Positions 1-12,015 of a DNA stretch of 64,000 nt are shown here, in pieces. Both the position numbers and the translations under genes were made by a program. The stretch is from Bombyx mori (lineage: Eukaryota > Arthropoda > Insecta > Lepidoptera > Bombycidae), in contig NC_085114.1 of the NCBI RefSeq assembly GCF_030269925.1, positions 13,720,001-13,784,000 of the forward strand, written 5' to 3'. Below the pieces are notes generated by a model. That model was not told where the DNA came from. It searched no databases and worked only from the letters and a program-made list of their open reading frames with translations. Each line of letters begins with the position of its first letter. The stretch's first letter is position 1.

Positions 1-101
1 TTACTCTCTATCTTCCTAGAATCAAAAACTTCAATGATTGGAAACATCCATTTTCCAAACTTTTAATATTAGTCTATGGTATACAAGGTTTTTTTTGCGT
101 T

Positions 102-236
102 TTTGCTATAGATGAGCATACGGTCAAGAATGATCATGGACATCAGCAATACAAGAATGTGGTGCGTGACAAAAAAGTACCATGGAAACAAACTGTGGAT
201 AGGCACAGTGTTTTCAGGTGGTTTGCATGAGCTCGG
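102..236 (-). mobile_element. GAGCATACGG-family repeat, diverged
   Basis: GATGAGCATACGGTCAAGAA and AAACTGTGGATAGGCACAGT recall the family at 19637. Confidence 0.45.
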
Positions 237-397
237 CTCCTGTGGTCAGTGATGTGGTGGTTAAATAGATAACTCTCCGGTTATGTGAGTATAGTGCGTA
301 CTTCTGAACCTTCATGAGGTTGTCCAGAGTCTTTCAATACGAGAGGATCCTCCGACGCGATATGCCGCAAATCAACAAAACAAAATTATCTAATACT

Positions 398-690
398 AGC
401 TGACCCGGCATATTTCGTAGTGCCTCAATCGATAAATAAAAGACCTAAACTTTTGTATAAAATAAATTTAAAACAAACAAAAGGAATCCGTCTAACGCGG
501 GATACGGCAAAGGTGAAACAAAATTGTTCTTTTTATTTAATTCCGAGCATTTTCATATTTATCTACCTTTTAAACCTTCTCTGGACTTCCACGAGTAATT
601 CAAGACAAAATTAGTCAAATCAGTCCAGCCGTTCTCGAGTTTTAGCGAGACTAACGAACAGCAATTCATTTTTATATATATAGATAGATA
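398..690 (+). mobile_element. Helitron-like short element, GACCCGGC family
   Basis: It begins ACTAGCTGACCCGGC and ends near TATATATAGATAGAT. It shares AATCGATAAATAAAAGACCT and the CAGCCGTTCTCGAGTTTTAG core with copies at 13.5 and 33.0 kb. Non-coding; Lep1-type Helitron is a tentative name. Confidence 0.65.
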
Positions 691-1448
691 TTAATCTAAT
701 CTAAAAAGACTTGAAGAAACTGCAAAGTTACTTATCGGAGTGCTTTTTTTTTTCCAAGTGCATTAAATTTTCCTGGTCCCTCGCCGAGGCGAATTGCTCT
801 ACTTTAATTTTACTATGAAATAGGTCAGTCTTAGCTCTAGTTTTGAACTACAACACCCGGGCTTGAGCGTTGTCTCTTTTAATTCAAAGACTTCACCAAG
901 GATAGTTCACTTGCTTTTTTTTGTTTGTTGTGCCAGTGTTTGAAACCCGTAAACAAAATTTAATCTGCATTTGTTTTTGTTTGCGTAATTAGAGTGGGTA
1001 GAAATAGGCTAGGTGCCATAGCCCTATTTATTTCTGCCAGGAAGCAATAAGGCCGTAAGTTTATTCAACGATGTAGATACAGAAAGAAAAAAAAACTATT
1101 AGTTATCGAGTCTGTGTAAGTGTACTACTAAAGCAAAAAGGGGATATTTCCTATTTGGATCAAGTTGGAGCCATTCCATATTTCCTAATTAACTACCCAA
1201 CTGACAAAAAAAAACTATGTTTCATCTCGTTTCTGTAACTACTTCTTTTGTTTGAATATAAATTTATTTTACTCTCAATATGCCGTTATCAGAAAAAGAA
1301 AAACCCTAAGACACCTAAAATTACGATATTACCTATAACGATGAAATTAAACAAGAGATAATGGTAAAAGTTTAATTGATACCACTTTCATTTTGGGAAT
1401 CTGGGTTTCGTGAAAAATTATTACCAATACAGACACACAATTAACGAA
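691..1448. other. AT-rich stretch, nothing recognised
   Basis: No coding, repeat or RNA feature could be supported by eye. Confidence 0.5.
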
Positions 1449-2136
1449 ACTAGTGACCCCGCAGTAGTCGAAATTCGAATATAATTAATTGAAATTATAA
1501 GTTTAAGCATTATTATGGGTCTATTGTCAAACACTATTATCATTCGATAATGTAGTGGACTGTATGATTAGGATGGGCAAGGAACTTGATAAATAAACTC
1601 GCGAGGAATGCATGTATAAAATTGGTATATTTTTAAAATTTTATAAATCGCGTACAATAAGCACGAAAAAAAAGAGAATGACAAAACTAAGACATTCCAA
1701 AATTCATAATTCAAATGTAATGTCAAAAACCACAACCACAACAATAAGAAAGGTTTTATACCAATTTGTTGGGTTTCCAACAGATAATATAATCACAGTA
1801 TTCGCCAAAACTGCACTATAGATCAATAATATTAAAGAAAAACAATATTAATCTATTTTCAATTCGACCACAGATTTTAAACAATAACAAAAGTTTTCCA
1901 ATTGACAGGTAACAAAGAATATATTTTTATGTGTTTGTGTCAAATACATGGTAGTGTGTGTAATGTTTTCTTTATTGATATAAAGTATCTTTTATGCATT
2001 ATTTAAAAAAAAAATTTGCATTGTGCACTCCTTTTCTATATTCTCTATAAGTGTGAAAAATTTCATAATCCTCCGTCCGCGCAATGTTCGTAAAAATGGA
2101 TACAAAGTTTTTGCTTCACGTACTAATATATAGATA
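1449..2136 (+). mobile_element. Helitron-like element, CGCAGTAGTC family, with insert
   Basis: Starts ACTAGTGACCCCGCAGTAGT and ends TTCACGTACTAATATATAG. Relative to the other copies (about 410 bp) it carries roughly 250 extra bases between about 1540 and 1795. Confidence 0.65.
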
Positions 2137-2608
2137 ATATACGTATGGAATTTTCAAAGTAAAAAATGACAATTTAATAAAAACAATTATACTCGTAATT
2201 AGAATCGTTCCGTACTCACCTGTTTCCATTTCGATATCTTTATTTGAAAAACAAAGAAACTCGCGCCCTCACTGAACTGCGGGGGTATGAACGACCATCC
2301 CTTACGGAGCTTCAGAAGCTACTGAAAGGCAAACAAAGCTCTGAATAGAGCTTGCAGCCGAGAAGATGAATTACACCGTCGAGTTTTATTGAAACCACTT
2401 TACAGTGTGCCGTTGCATCTACATTATCGATTTTGGTTTTTGTTCATCATGCTTTTGCAGTGTTTTTGCTGGTAAACAGAATCGAGTCCAACATAGTTCT
2501 AAATAATTGTACCCAGTAATAGTGTGGTATGTGAACGCAATTACAAATTTCTTTTAGTCACTTAACCAAAAGTGGAGAACTTAATACTTCTTTTGTTTTT
2601 ATTATAAA

Positions 2609-3047
2609 CTAGCGGCCCGCTCCGGCACCGCTCGGGTCTTTAACAAAAATTTCAACGATATTTGACGTTCTTTAATTTTTTAAATAAAAGAACACTTATT
2701 GCAGCATTACTATAATAGTTAAATATAATTATGCTGTCGCGACACTTTTTGTAAATAATAATGTGTTCTACAAAGTCGTAGTGAATTATTTTAATCTATC
2801 ATCAATAGTTTTTGCAGGGCACGCCGTGTAAAGAATATTTTAGGTAATTTTTTTACACCTTGGGTTACATTATTGGAGTTTTAGTAAGGATCCCTAATTT
2901 TTTCAAAAAATATTACAGCCTGTGTCACTTGGTAATAGTGTAGCTTCCAAACAGTGAAATAATTTTTCAAATCGGTTCAGTAGTTTCGGAGCCTATTCAA
3001 TACAAACAAACAAACAAATCTTTCCTCTTTATAATATTAGTATAGAA
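2609..3047 (+). mobile_element. Helitron-like element, GCTCGGGTCT family
   Basis: Starts ACTAGCGGCCCGCTCCGGCA and ends CTTTATAATATTAGTATAGA, with the CAAACAAACAAA run and GTTCAGTAGTTTCGGAGCCT core. Confidence 0.7.
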
Positions 3048-3338
3048 ATGTTAGAATTCAAAAACGATAGTTTAAATGCGGTAAATAATTATTATTGTTA
3101 TCAGTTGAAGTCTCAATTACTTTTTAACCGACTTAAAGAACTGAGGAGGTTCTAAATTCGACCGTTTTTTGTTTTTTATGTTTAATAAATTTTCAAATTT
3201 GACCCGTTTTTAATGACTCTTTTTAAGTTGAAGGCTTTGGAAACTAAAAACATTATCACGAAGCGACCGAATGCTTTTAATTGACTTCGATTATATTGAT
3301 GATATTCTGAGTTTGTTTTGATGTTTTTTTTTTGTTTT

Positions 3339-3692
3339 TTTTATTGCTTAGATGGGTGGACGAGCTCACGGCCCACGTGGTGTTAAGTGGTTACCGGAAC
3401 ACATAGAGATCTATAATGTAAATGCCGCCACCCACCTTGAGATATGAGCTGTAAGGTCTCACTTTTAACAGTACAAAGGCTGCCCCACCCTTCAAACCGA
3501 AACGCGTTACTGCTCCACAGCAGAAATGGGCAGGGTGGGGGTAACCTACCCGTGCGGACTCACAAAAGGTCCTACCACTAGTAATTACGCAAATTACAAT
3601 TTTGCGGGTTTGATTTTTATTACTACACGATATTATTCCTTCATCATGGAAGTCAATCGTGAGCATATTTTATTAAGTACGTTATTCATTAG
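3339..3692 (-). mobile_element. Bm1-type SINE, 5' truncated
   Basis: Reverse copy from a T-rich end and GGGTGGACGAGCTCACGG to TAAGTACGTTATTCATTAG; the tRNA-like head is missing. Confidence 0.8.
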
Positions 3693-3935
3693 GTCTACGT
3701 TTTTTGAACCCATACGTTTAAGCTTTGTATATATCTTTAACAGAATTGAACAAAATGCGGTAAAAACGCAAAACGCGCTAATGATAATTTCAAGAAAATC
3801 TTGTATGTATAAGTTCAATACAGAAACATTCGGGTTCCTGGGAGATTTGTCCATGGTAATGGCATGTCAAAATTTCTTCACTATTTTTGCCACGATCCAA
3901 TAGGCTCCGATAGCTTCTCAAAGCTATCTCAAAGC

Positions 3936-4660
3936 TTCTATAATACAATGTGAGAAAGAGAATAACAACTCAAGAGCTTTTGCATAAAATAAGTTTTTAC
4001 TTCAAGGAAAATAACATTATTGTGAGATTTGACCGAAATATTACGAGACAATGAATATAAACTTGTATAGGCCTTTATTTAATTAACTGGTTTAATGACT
4101 TGCAGCCTATAAGAGACGTGCTGGTCATTTCTTAACTGATAATTTAAAAGAGAATAGGGTGGTAAAATCGAAACAACTACTGAAGCGGTACGCAAAGGGA
4201 GGTCATTTCTATAATACAATGTGAGAAAGAGAATAACAACTCAAGTGCTTTTGCATAAAATAAGTTTTTCTTCAAGGAAAAAAACATTATTGTGAGATCT
4301 GACCGAAATATTACAAGACAATGAATATAAACTCATCAACCGAATGATCATGGTTCTATACTCTTCGTACATACGAGTGTTACTGTGTTACTTATAATAT
4401 TTGGTATGTGTATGTGCTATAATTCTCATGTTGTATTTGTTATTTTAGTTATGTGTTATTTGTTCTACACACACTTATCACTTTTTATTTCCTCTCGCAG
4501 GTCTGCTGGAAGAGATTTCTCAAAGAAATAAGCAGTGCCTTTGTACATAATTTTCCTATTACTCTGTACTGTGTCTTGTTTTCTGTGTGTACATAAATAA
4601 ATAAAATAAAATAAACTTGTAAGTATAGACCTTTATTTAATTAACTGACTTAATGGTTTT
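3936..4660 (+). repeat. Local direct duplication
   Basis: The block from ATAATACAATGTGAGAAAGA to AATGAATATAAACT occurs at about 3938-4060 and again at 4210-4333 with few changes. The continuation TTTATTTAATTAACTG follows at 4075 and, after a 279-bp insertion, at 4632. Confidence 0.8.
4334..4612 (+). mobile_element. LINE 3' end with (AAATA) tail inside a duplication
   Basis: Contains GTCTGCTGGAAGAGATTTCT and AGTGCCTTTGTACATAATTT, a common Lepidopteran LINE 3' end, then an AATAAAATAAAATAAACT tail. It interrupts the second copy of a local direct duplication at ATAAACT. Confidence 0.6.
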
Positions 4661-5272
4661 GCGTTCGGGATATGCTTGCAGTTCGTCTTTTCTTAATGCT
4701 AATTTATCTTTTTTATTCAATATCGGCTGCGGCTTCTTTCAGTATATGAAGAACGTGTTAGTTCTAATGCGTCTTTGAGCCCGCTCCTGTGAATACCACC
4801 AGTCTACCTATATCTTTATTTTTGCTGCGAATAATGAATGCGGACCGGTTTAAATGGTGGATCAGCCGTTGTACTATAAAGATTTCGACCACAGGCCCCA
4901 AAGTAAGAAGCGACATTTACGTACGCCGTGATATGCTCCAGTGACCTTAACAACTAATAAGCCGTGAGACTAAACTTTAGTGCAATAAAAACAAACTATT
5001 CTGAAAAAAACGGTAATTTTCCGATAAACCATTTTCGGTAACTCTACATAAGTACATAACTACATACATCACATCTAAGTACATAAAAATAATTAAATGT
5101 ATACGTTAATAAAGTGTCTGGGTACCAAATCGCCTGTCAAAGGGTGAATGTTCGGTTGGAGAGACATTTTAATTTGCATGGCTTAAGGGCGATTGACAGT
5201 TCTGTTGTTGAAATCTTAGATCAATGGATGTGCGAGAAATTATACTTAAAACCAAATATTATAATATATATT

Positions 5273-5560
5273 ACAAGCCGTACTCGCCCGCTTCGATGGC
5301 CATTTAAAATTAACATTAATATTTATTGTCATTATTATTAGGGAGTCCAACATTCATATAAATATTAGCCTATCCATTAAGTACATGTATTTTCTACATG
5401 GATACCAAGTTTCAAGTCAATCGGATGTATGGTTCAGTAGTTATAACGGAACATCCGTAAAAACCACTGTAGATTTATATATTAGTATAGATTTACAGCG
5501 ACGCACTCTCGCTTCGCTTCGGAAGCCGTAATTTATTATTGATCCTATTGAATTTTCTTT
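5273..5560 (+). mobile_element. Helitron-like element, ACTCGCCCGCTTCG family plus fragment
   Basis: From AGCCGTACTCGCCCGCTTCG to TATATTAGTATAGAT (5492), followed by a diverged CTCTCGCTTCGCTTCGGAAG head to about 5560. Confidence 0.6.
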
Positions 5561-5688
5561 TACGCAAATCTAGTTCTGACAGTAAGAAACACAATAAAGA
5601 AAACGTAACAAACAAAAAATCTAACCTTTCCTCTTCTGATATTCATGAATATTCATGATTAACTATTTTGGGACAATTGCTTACATAT

Positions 5689-5862
5689 TTTTTTTTATCG
5701 CCTATTTGTGTGGACGAGCTCACAGCCCACCTGGTGTTAAGTGGTTACTGGAACCCATAGATATCTACAGCGTAAATGTACCAACTACCTTGAGATATAA
5801 GTTCTAAGGTCTCAGTATAGTTACAACGGCTGTCCCACCCTTCAAGCCGAAACGCATATCAG
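5689..5862 (-). mobile_element. Bm1-type SINE 3' fragment
   Basis: Only the 3' third, from the T-rich end to AGCCGAAACGCAT. Confidence 0.75.
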
Positions 5863-6620
5863 TGATAGATATATCTTTTTTGTGGGACTATACTTTAAGA
5901 TAAACATTTCCATTTTACATTTTAAACCTGTAAATACAACGGTTTTTGCAGCGCACGCCAGAATACCTCACCAGATGGCAGATTTGTTCCTATTTAGTTG
6001 ACACTTAACCTTATATTTTAGGTAATTCACACTTCAATTCAATTATAGCCTATGTGTCATTTTGATGTGTATTATTGTAAAGTTTCATTAAAGTCAGAAG
6101 TCGTCGTGGTCTAAAAAGATAAGACGTCCGGTGCATTCGTGTTGAGCGATGCACCGGTGTTCGAATCTCAGGCGGATACCAATTTTTCTAATGAAATACG
6201 TACTTAATAAATGTACACGATTAACTTCCACGGTGAAGGAATAACATCGTGCAATAAAAATCAAACCCGCAAAATTATAATTTGCGTAATTACTGGTGGT
6301 AGGACCTCTTGTGAGTCCGCACGGGTAAGTACCACCACCCTGCTTATTTCTGTCGTGAAGCAATAATGCGTTTCGGTTTGAAGGGTGGAGCTGCCATTGT
6401 AGCTTTACTGAGACCTTAAAACTTATATCTCAAGGTGGGTGACGCATTTACGTTGTAGATGTCTATGGGCTCCAGTAACCACTTAACATCAGGTGAGCTG
6501 TGAGCTCGTCCACCAATCTAAGAAAAAAAAAAAAAAATCATTTAGTAGTTTTGTGTGAAAGACTAACAAACATACATCCATACATTCTTACAACCTTATA
6601 TGTAACATATATATTAGTAG
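5863..6620 (+). mobile_element. Diverged Helitron-like repeat split by a SINE
   Basis: The left part (TTTTTGCAGCGCACGCC) and the right part after 6537 (ATTTAGTAGTTTTGTGTGAAA to ATATATTAGTAGGAT) resemble the GCTCGGGTCT family. A complete SINE (6100-6536) separates them. Confidence 0.45.
6100..6536 (+). mobile_element. Bm1-type SINE, full length
   Basis: The head GTCGTCGTGGTCTAAA holds a tRNA-like A box and GGTGTTCGAATCTC a B box. The body runs through CACCACCCTGC to GTGAGCTCGTCCACC and an A-rich tail. Reference copy for the family in this window. Confidence 0.85.
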
Positions 6621-6837
6621 GATTAATAGGATATACATAAGTAATTTCTTTTAAGTAATTTCACATCAGCGGTCCTATTGCTGACAAGCGACGGAATATG
6701 CTAAGAAAGAATTAAAATAAATATTGCCCCGTTTTTGAAACATAACTCAACCGACTAGAATATAGTCACTAGAGTACAAAAGGAATAATAGCTCCGACCG
6801 GAAAAAATTAGGTTGAAGTTTCTTTTAGGTATTTCAC

Positions 6838-6955
6838 AAAAGAAAATTGCAGCTGTTAGCAAATCCCTTCCCTCCTGATTAATCCTTTGCTCTCCCTGTC
6901 CTGATGAAACTGGATAGGCCTCCGGACCACCAGTAATCTTTCCTCTCAATAAAAG
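6838..6955 (+). mobile_element. LINE 3' end (family 2)
   Basis: CAGCTGTTAGCAAATCCCTT to GGCCTCCGGACCACCAGTAA, shared with the copy at 26735. Confidence 0.58.
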
Positions 6956-6979
6956 AGATATTACAAATAATTTAAGAGG

Positions 6980-7203
6980 ATTTTTTATTGCTTAGATGGG
7001 TGGACGAGCTCACGGCCTATTAAGTGCTTACCGGAGCCCATAGACATCTACAACGTAAATACCCCCACCCACCTTGAGACAACAGTACTAAGGTAACAGT
7101 TTAGTTACAACGGCTGCCCCACTCTTCAAACCGAAAAGCATTACTGCTTCACAGTAGAAATAAGCAGGGCGGTGGTATCTACCCAGCAGACTCACAACAC
7201 GTC
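6980..7203 (-). mobile_element. Bm1-type SINE, 5' truncated
   Basis: T-rich end, GGGTGGACGAGCTCACGG, a short internal deletion, ending near ACTCACAACACGTC. Confidence 0.75.
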
Positions 7204-7812
7204 ACCAATAAAGCTTTCTGTTTTCTAACTAATTTATAAAAAAAACAAACAGTGACATAGCAGTAATAGTCAATTTTAATTGTCTTAGAAAAAAGATGAC
7301 TTTTGTATAAGATAAAACACAATCCATCCTCCTTCACGGATCCTTCACCGTAAGGAAACTCTCTCTGGGACAAGCTTATTAGATAAAAAAAAATTAAAAT
7401 GGTATCTTCAGTTTCTAAATTTAAAATTTCGTTGAAACAAAGATTCGATTGGCATTTTCAAATCAAGCAAAATGAAATCATTAAGTTCAATTTAATTTGG
7501 CGTAAAGTATTTATTGGTCGATCCCGATACGTAGTGTGCCCCATTGCCCTAGTTTTGTTTACATTACTCCATCGTAACGCTCCAGTGTGCGTTTCGCGAT
7601 AAGTTTCCCATAACAAAACATTTTTCTATGACAACCGACCAAGTAGTAAATAATAATATTGATATACTCGTAAACCTACAGCATCGCATAAGGGCGTTAT
7701 TCAAATAACTTCTGTGTTTTCGCCTTTTAAGCGTGCTTTTTTAAATATTAAACGTTATCAATTTTTAGTGTTGTTCAGTTAGCTCATCAAATAATAATAA
7801 TATAATAAATAC
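7204..7812. other. AT-rich stretch, nothing recognised
   Basis: Short ORFs of up to 67 codons only, without recognisable domains. Confidence 0.5.
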
Positions 7813-8126
7813 TAGCGGACCCGGCGAACTTTGTTCCGCCACACAGTTTGTTTTAAACACGTCAACTTCAAAATTCTACTATAATTAACCATAGACTATA
7901 TTACGTTTAGCTGTCAGTTGCGTTTTGTTATTCCATATCAACTGCCTTTTTTATACATATACAACGTTTTATGTCACGTCCCACGGGAACGTGATAAAAA
8001 GTATCCTATATCCTTCTCCTGATTCTAAGCTATCTCCTCACCAATTTTCAGCCAAATCAGTTTAGCCATTCTTGAGTTATAAATAGTGTAACTAAGACGA
8101 CTTTCTTTTATATTATATATAAGATT
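7813..8126 (+). mobile_element. Helitron-like element, related to GACCCGGC family
   Basis: Starts ACTAGCGGACCCGGCGAACT and ends near TATATAAGAT, with a diverged CAGTTTAGCCATTCTTGAG core. Confidence 0.55.
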
Positions 8127-8334
8127 ATTTAATGACAAAACATTGAATACATATAACAATATACAGTAAAGATTTATTCAATTTTTTTTAATTTGCGTAA
8201 CTTACGCAGGGTTGGTAGTTTTTTTCTATTTTAAGCGTGCTTTTAACGAAAACAATTTCAGGTCTACACGTGACATAATATTGGAATATGAACTGTTTAG
8301 CGCCTCTAAGCATGCACGTTTTTTTTTCTTTTCT

Positions 8335-8764
8335 GTATTGCTTATATGGGTGGATGAGCTCACAGCCCACCTGGTGTTAAGTGGTTACTGGAGCCCATAA
8401 ACATCTACAACGTAAATGCCACCTACCTTGAGATACGATTTCTAATGTCTCAGTTTTTACAGTACAACGCCTGCCCCACCCTTCAAACTGAATCGCATTA
8501 CTGCTTCACGGTAGATATAGGCAGGGCGGGGGCACCTACCCGTGTGGACTCACAAGAGGTCCTACCACCAGTAATTACGCAAATTATAACTTTGCAGGCT
8601 CTACTTTTATTACACGATGTTATTCCTTCACCGTGGAAATCAATCGTGAACATTTGTTAAGTACGTATTTCATTAGAAAAATTGGTACCCGCCTGCGGGA
8701 TTCGAACACCGTTGCATCGCTAGATACGAATGCACCGGACGTCTTATCCTTTAGACCACGACGA
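8335..8764 (-). mobile_element. Bm1-type SINE, full length
   Basis: Complete from the T-rich end to the reversed tRNA-like head CTTTAGACCACGACGAC. Confidence 0.85.
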
Positions 8765-9100
8765 CACCATGCGTTGGAAAATAAATAAAATCGCAATCCG
8801 TGACATGTCGTCCTCTTCCAAAAAGTTCAGTTAAATAATTGCACCCGAAATCGTCTTGTAGCGTATTTGTATTGAATTTGAAATCACCAGACTCGCAAAT
8901 TATAACTTCAGGTGAAAAGTCGCAGGCGTCAAGTTCTGTGAAGTTACATTTAGTCGTGCGCAAGTATTTGAATAGTTGTATAAGTACGCTACAGCTTCAT
9001 TCAATGGTATTTGATTTCATATAAATTCATTACAATTTCGGAAATTCGAACGCTTTCCATTGCGCTCTAAATATTTTTTCAAATAATGGAATATAATTAA

Positions 9101-9325
9101 CTAGCGACCCGCCCTCGCTTCGCTTCGGAAACTGTAATTTATTATTGATTTCTCCACTATTTAATGGATTTTATTATACATATAAACCTTCCGCTTCAAT
9201 CACTCTATCTATTAAAAAAAAACGCATCAAAATCCGTTGCGTAGTTTTAAAGATTTAAGCATACATAGCGACAGACAGATATAGAGACAGAGAAAGCGAC
9301 TTTGTTTTATACTATGTAGTGAAGA
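9101..9325 (+). mobile_element. Helitron-like element, CCCTCGCTTCGC family
   Basis: Starts ACTAGCGACCCGCCCTCGCT and ends TTTGTTTTATACTATGTAG; contains GACAGACAGATATAG. Gives the uninterrupted target sequence for the mariner at 54541. Confidence 0.68.
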
Positions 9326-9639
9326 GGAAATACATGATATCTTGTTTGGCACGAGTATTTTTATGTATAAGATTTTTTTGACATAAATTATAACACACAT
9401 TATTTCGCGTTATTTAAACAATATTTGAGGGCATTGTTATTACTCACAAGAAGCGATGAAGGGGCGAATGAATTTGCATTCAAAAAAATAAAACCGAGTT
9501 CATTAATCATAGCGAAAGAACGTCGGAGATTGGGATAGAATAAATTATGTATTTTTGAAATGAAAATTTTAGCTTAGCTGTCAGCTATATGAATTTTCAC
9601 AAAAAAAGCAAGTAGTCTTACTTACAGTTAATCAATCTT

Positions 9640-9770
9640 TTAGAACCGAGCAGTGCCAGGTCAGGATAGCTTATCCATACTACCTGGAACGATGTTCTAT
9701 TATTATGCAGCTCCGCACCGCGTTTATCCACAGTACGTTTCCAAAGGTCTTTTGCGGTACATTCATTTCT
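9640..9770 (+). mobile_element. GAGCATACGG-family fragment, opposite strand, with AAT tract
   Basis: TCCATACTACCTGGAACGAT and TATCCACAGTACGTTTCCAA match the 5' portion of the family in reverse; an (AAT)n tract follows at 9781-9804. Confidence 0.5.
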
Positions 9771-9780
9771 GGAATGAATA

Positions 9781-9804
9781 TTAATAATAATAATAATAAT
9801 AATG
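9781..9804. repeat. (AAT)n microsatellite
   Basis: About eight AAT units; a shorter AAT tract lies at 32932-32950. Confidence 0.85.
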
Positions 9805-10041
9805 TTTTTATTGCAAGTAACCATGACTCATACAAATTGTTAGTATGACTTACACCTATGTTAGTAGTTATATTTACATCACAATGAATTACTGTCGTAA
9901 CATCCCATGGGAGATGGCACCACAGCGACCCATGTATACACAGTCCAGCCTGCTTGCGATCATGCTTAGGATACTGTTGGAGCTGGCCCTCACTCTGCTT
10001 ACCAGAGATGCACACCTCTTACGCATGGTAGCGTATAATAT

Positions 10042-10369
10042 TGTTACGCCGCGCCGGTAAGAGTAACGCGATCTATCGCCGAATAGTTGAACGAATATCG
10101 AAGGATCTATTAGCACCTAGAACGCTCGAGAAGTACAACGCCATCTATTGTCAGGGAGCGGAAACACAATACTCGAAATGTATGGAATATTCTCGATAAT
10201 TCTAAGGATGTGGTATCGACTATAAAAGCGTTGCAGAGATGGCAGGCAGTCAGTCAATAATCGGAACTACTCGAAGAGAAACAGCGAACGGATCACCTGA
10301 AGCGAAGCGGAAGAAACGAATTGAGAGTTTTAAAGTGTTTGTAAAGTGTTTTAAGTTTTTAATACAGTA
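10042..10369 (+). repeat. LTR-like repeat, copy 1 (3' truncated)
   Basis: It starts TGTTACGCC and shares CATCTATCG, TCTCGATAATTCTA and a TATAAAA box (about 10220) followed by AGTCAGTCA, with the copies at 26.0 and 45.9 kb. The 3' part after AATACAGT is lost. Confidence 0.75.
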
Positions 10370-10595
10370 GGTAATTTCATTAAATGGGTGTACTTCATTA
10401 TCACATGGCGCAAAATCAAAAATAAGTATGACTATCATTTATTTACAAAATTACAAAATGAACACTTACAAACTTATGTCTAAATACTTTAATATAATCA
10501 CGTATTTTCTAAATGTTTTAATTTACAAAATAATAATAAAATCAGGAATTTTAAACAGCTTTGAATTGCTAGCATATTCACCTGTCAAAGAAATA

Positions 10596-11032
10596 GGTTT
10601 TTTTTATTGCTTAAATGGGTGGACGAGCTCACAGCCCACCTGGTGTTAAGTGGTTACTGGAGCCCATAGAAATCTACAACATAAATGTGCCACCCACCTT
10701 GAGATATAAGTTATTAGTTATAAGGTGTCAGTATAGTTACAACGGCTGCCGCACCCTTCAAACCAAAACGCATTACTGCTTCTCGACAGAAATAGGCAGG
10801 GTGGTGGTACCTACTCGTGCGGACTCACAAGAGGTCCTACCACCAATAATTACGCAAATAATAATTTTAATTACACGATGCTATTCCTTCATCGTGGAAG
10901 TCAATCGTGAACATATGTTGAGTAAGTATTTCATTAGAAAAAAAAAAAACTGGTACCCGCCTGTGGGATACGAGCACCGTTACATCGCTCAACACGAATG
11001 CACCGGACGTCTTATCCTTTAGGCCACGACAA
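10596..11032 (-). mobile_element. Bm1-type SINE, full length
   Basis: Complete reverse copy ending TTTAGGCCACGACAAC, with an A run expanded near 10942. Confidence 0.85.
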
Positions 11033-11821
11033 CTTACTAATTGAGTCCAATTAGTTAGTCAAGCTCAGAAGACATTATAAATACTCACCACACTCAGAAA
11101 CATAAAGTAGGATCTATCTACCATTTCAATAAATCGCAAACAAATTACAGAAATATTTTCGTTAACATGACCGCGTAATCGTAATACAACAATTACAATA
11201 TAAATTACAATTTGGAATATTTTTAATTTAAATCATTCCAATATTGGATATCAGATCTTACTATTATAACTTATACGGAACACACAGATTAAATACTTCA
11301 CTCATTTCAACAATTTGAGGCACGTGTAAAAATTACGCAAAATATTTTAAACATGTTAATTGAATCATTGTTTTCGGCACGTTCATTTATTTACTCGAGA
11401 AAATACAAATTCAAATTTGAATTCAGATTTAAATATCACAAGTCACAAGGATTTTCATTTCCGGAAGAAGGGTCAATGAAGTCCATTCTCAGAAACCACC
11501 TTCATTTTATTATTGTTATTATGAGGATATTATAACAATAATAATTTACATAAGGGCTTATTTCTAGCAACATTAACCACAGTTAACTTATTTAACAGTG
11601 TAAATAATTATGAGTGCGATTCTTGATTTCGAAGAACACAAATAACAACTTAATTTTAGCTGCAGAAAAAAACAGATTTCTCTTAAACCTGGTTGAGAAT
11701 ATAAAAATCGTTTTCTGATTAAGAAACGATATTTCTTTGTCTATAAAATTAAGTTAAAACCATAATGACACGATAACTTTTTTTAGGGGCCCAAACGCCC
11801 AAAGAAAATGGGCATTGTCCT
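11033..11821. other. Alkaline phosphatase 3' flank
   Basis: Likely contains the 3' untranslated region; a small GGGCATTGTCC/GGACAATGCCC-like GC patch follows the stop. Nothing else seen. Confidence 0.5.
11386..11512 (-). terminator. Possible polyadenylation signals of alkaline phosphatase
   Basis: On the minus strand AATAAA occurs at about 11512-11507 and 11391-11386, roughly 310 and 430 bases past the stop codon. The region is AT-rich, so such hexamers also occur by chance; no transcript evidence is available. Confidence 0.3.
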
Positions 11822-12015
11822 TTATAGCGATTGACACGACGTCAGGCCGTTTCCAATGCAAGCTGCGTAGGCGATCGCATGAGGAAGATAATTCTGTTCG
11901 TAGTTGCCGGTGAAGAGATGAGACCATGGTCCCGTGGCGTAGACAGCGACATCCTCTCCGCCGTGGGTCTCGCGAACTATGGGCACCAGCGATGGATAGG
12001 TGAAGTTCAGATGAT
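11822..12015 (-). CDS. Alkaline phosphatase last exon
   Basis: The exon completes an Asn codon, then encodes [17 protein letters not shown] with the metal-binding His, [13 protein letters not shown] and [12 protein letters not shown], followed by TSCQSL and TAA at 11824-11822. No hydrophobic C-terminal segment follows and no good donor is seen after the CIGNGL motif, so a GPI-anchor signal appears absent. Confidence 0.95.

Noticed and set aside
3526..3903. 125-codon ORF over a SINE
   Set aside because: It runs through reverse SINE sequence and unrelated flank; similar ORFs recur in other SINE copies.
6100..6185. tRNA-like sequence with A-box and B-box resemblance
   Set aside because: It is the head of a dispersed SINE repeated many times, not a folded tRNA gene.
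9889..10116. Overlapping ORFs of 71-111 codons near an LTR-like repeat
   Set aside because: They span repeat borders and an AAT tract; no domain is seen and frames on both strands are equally open.
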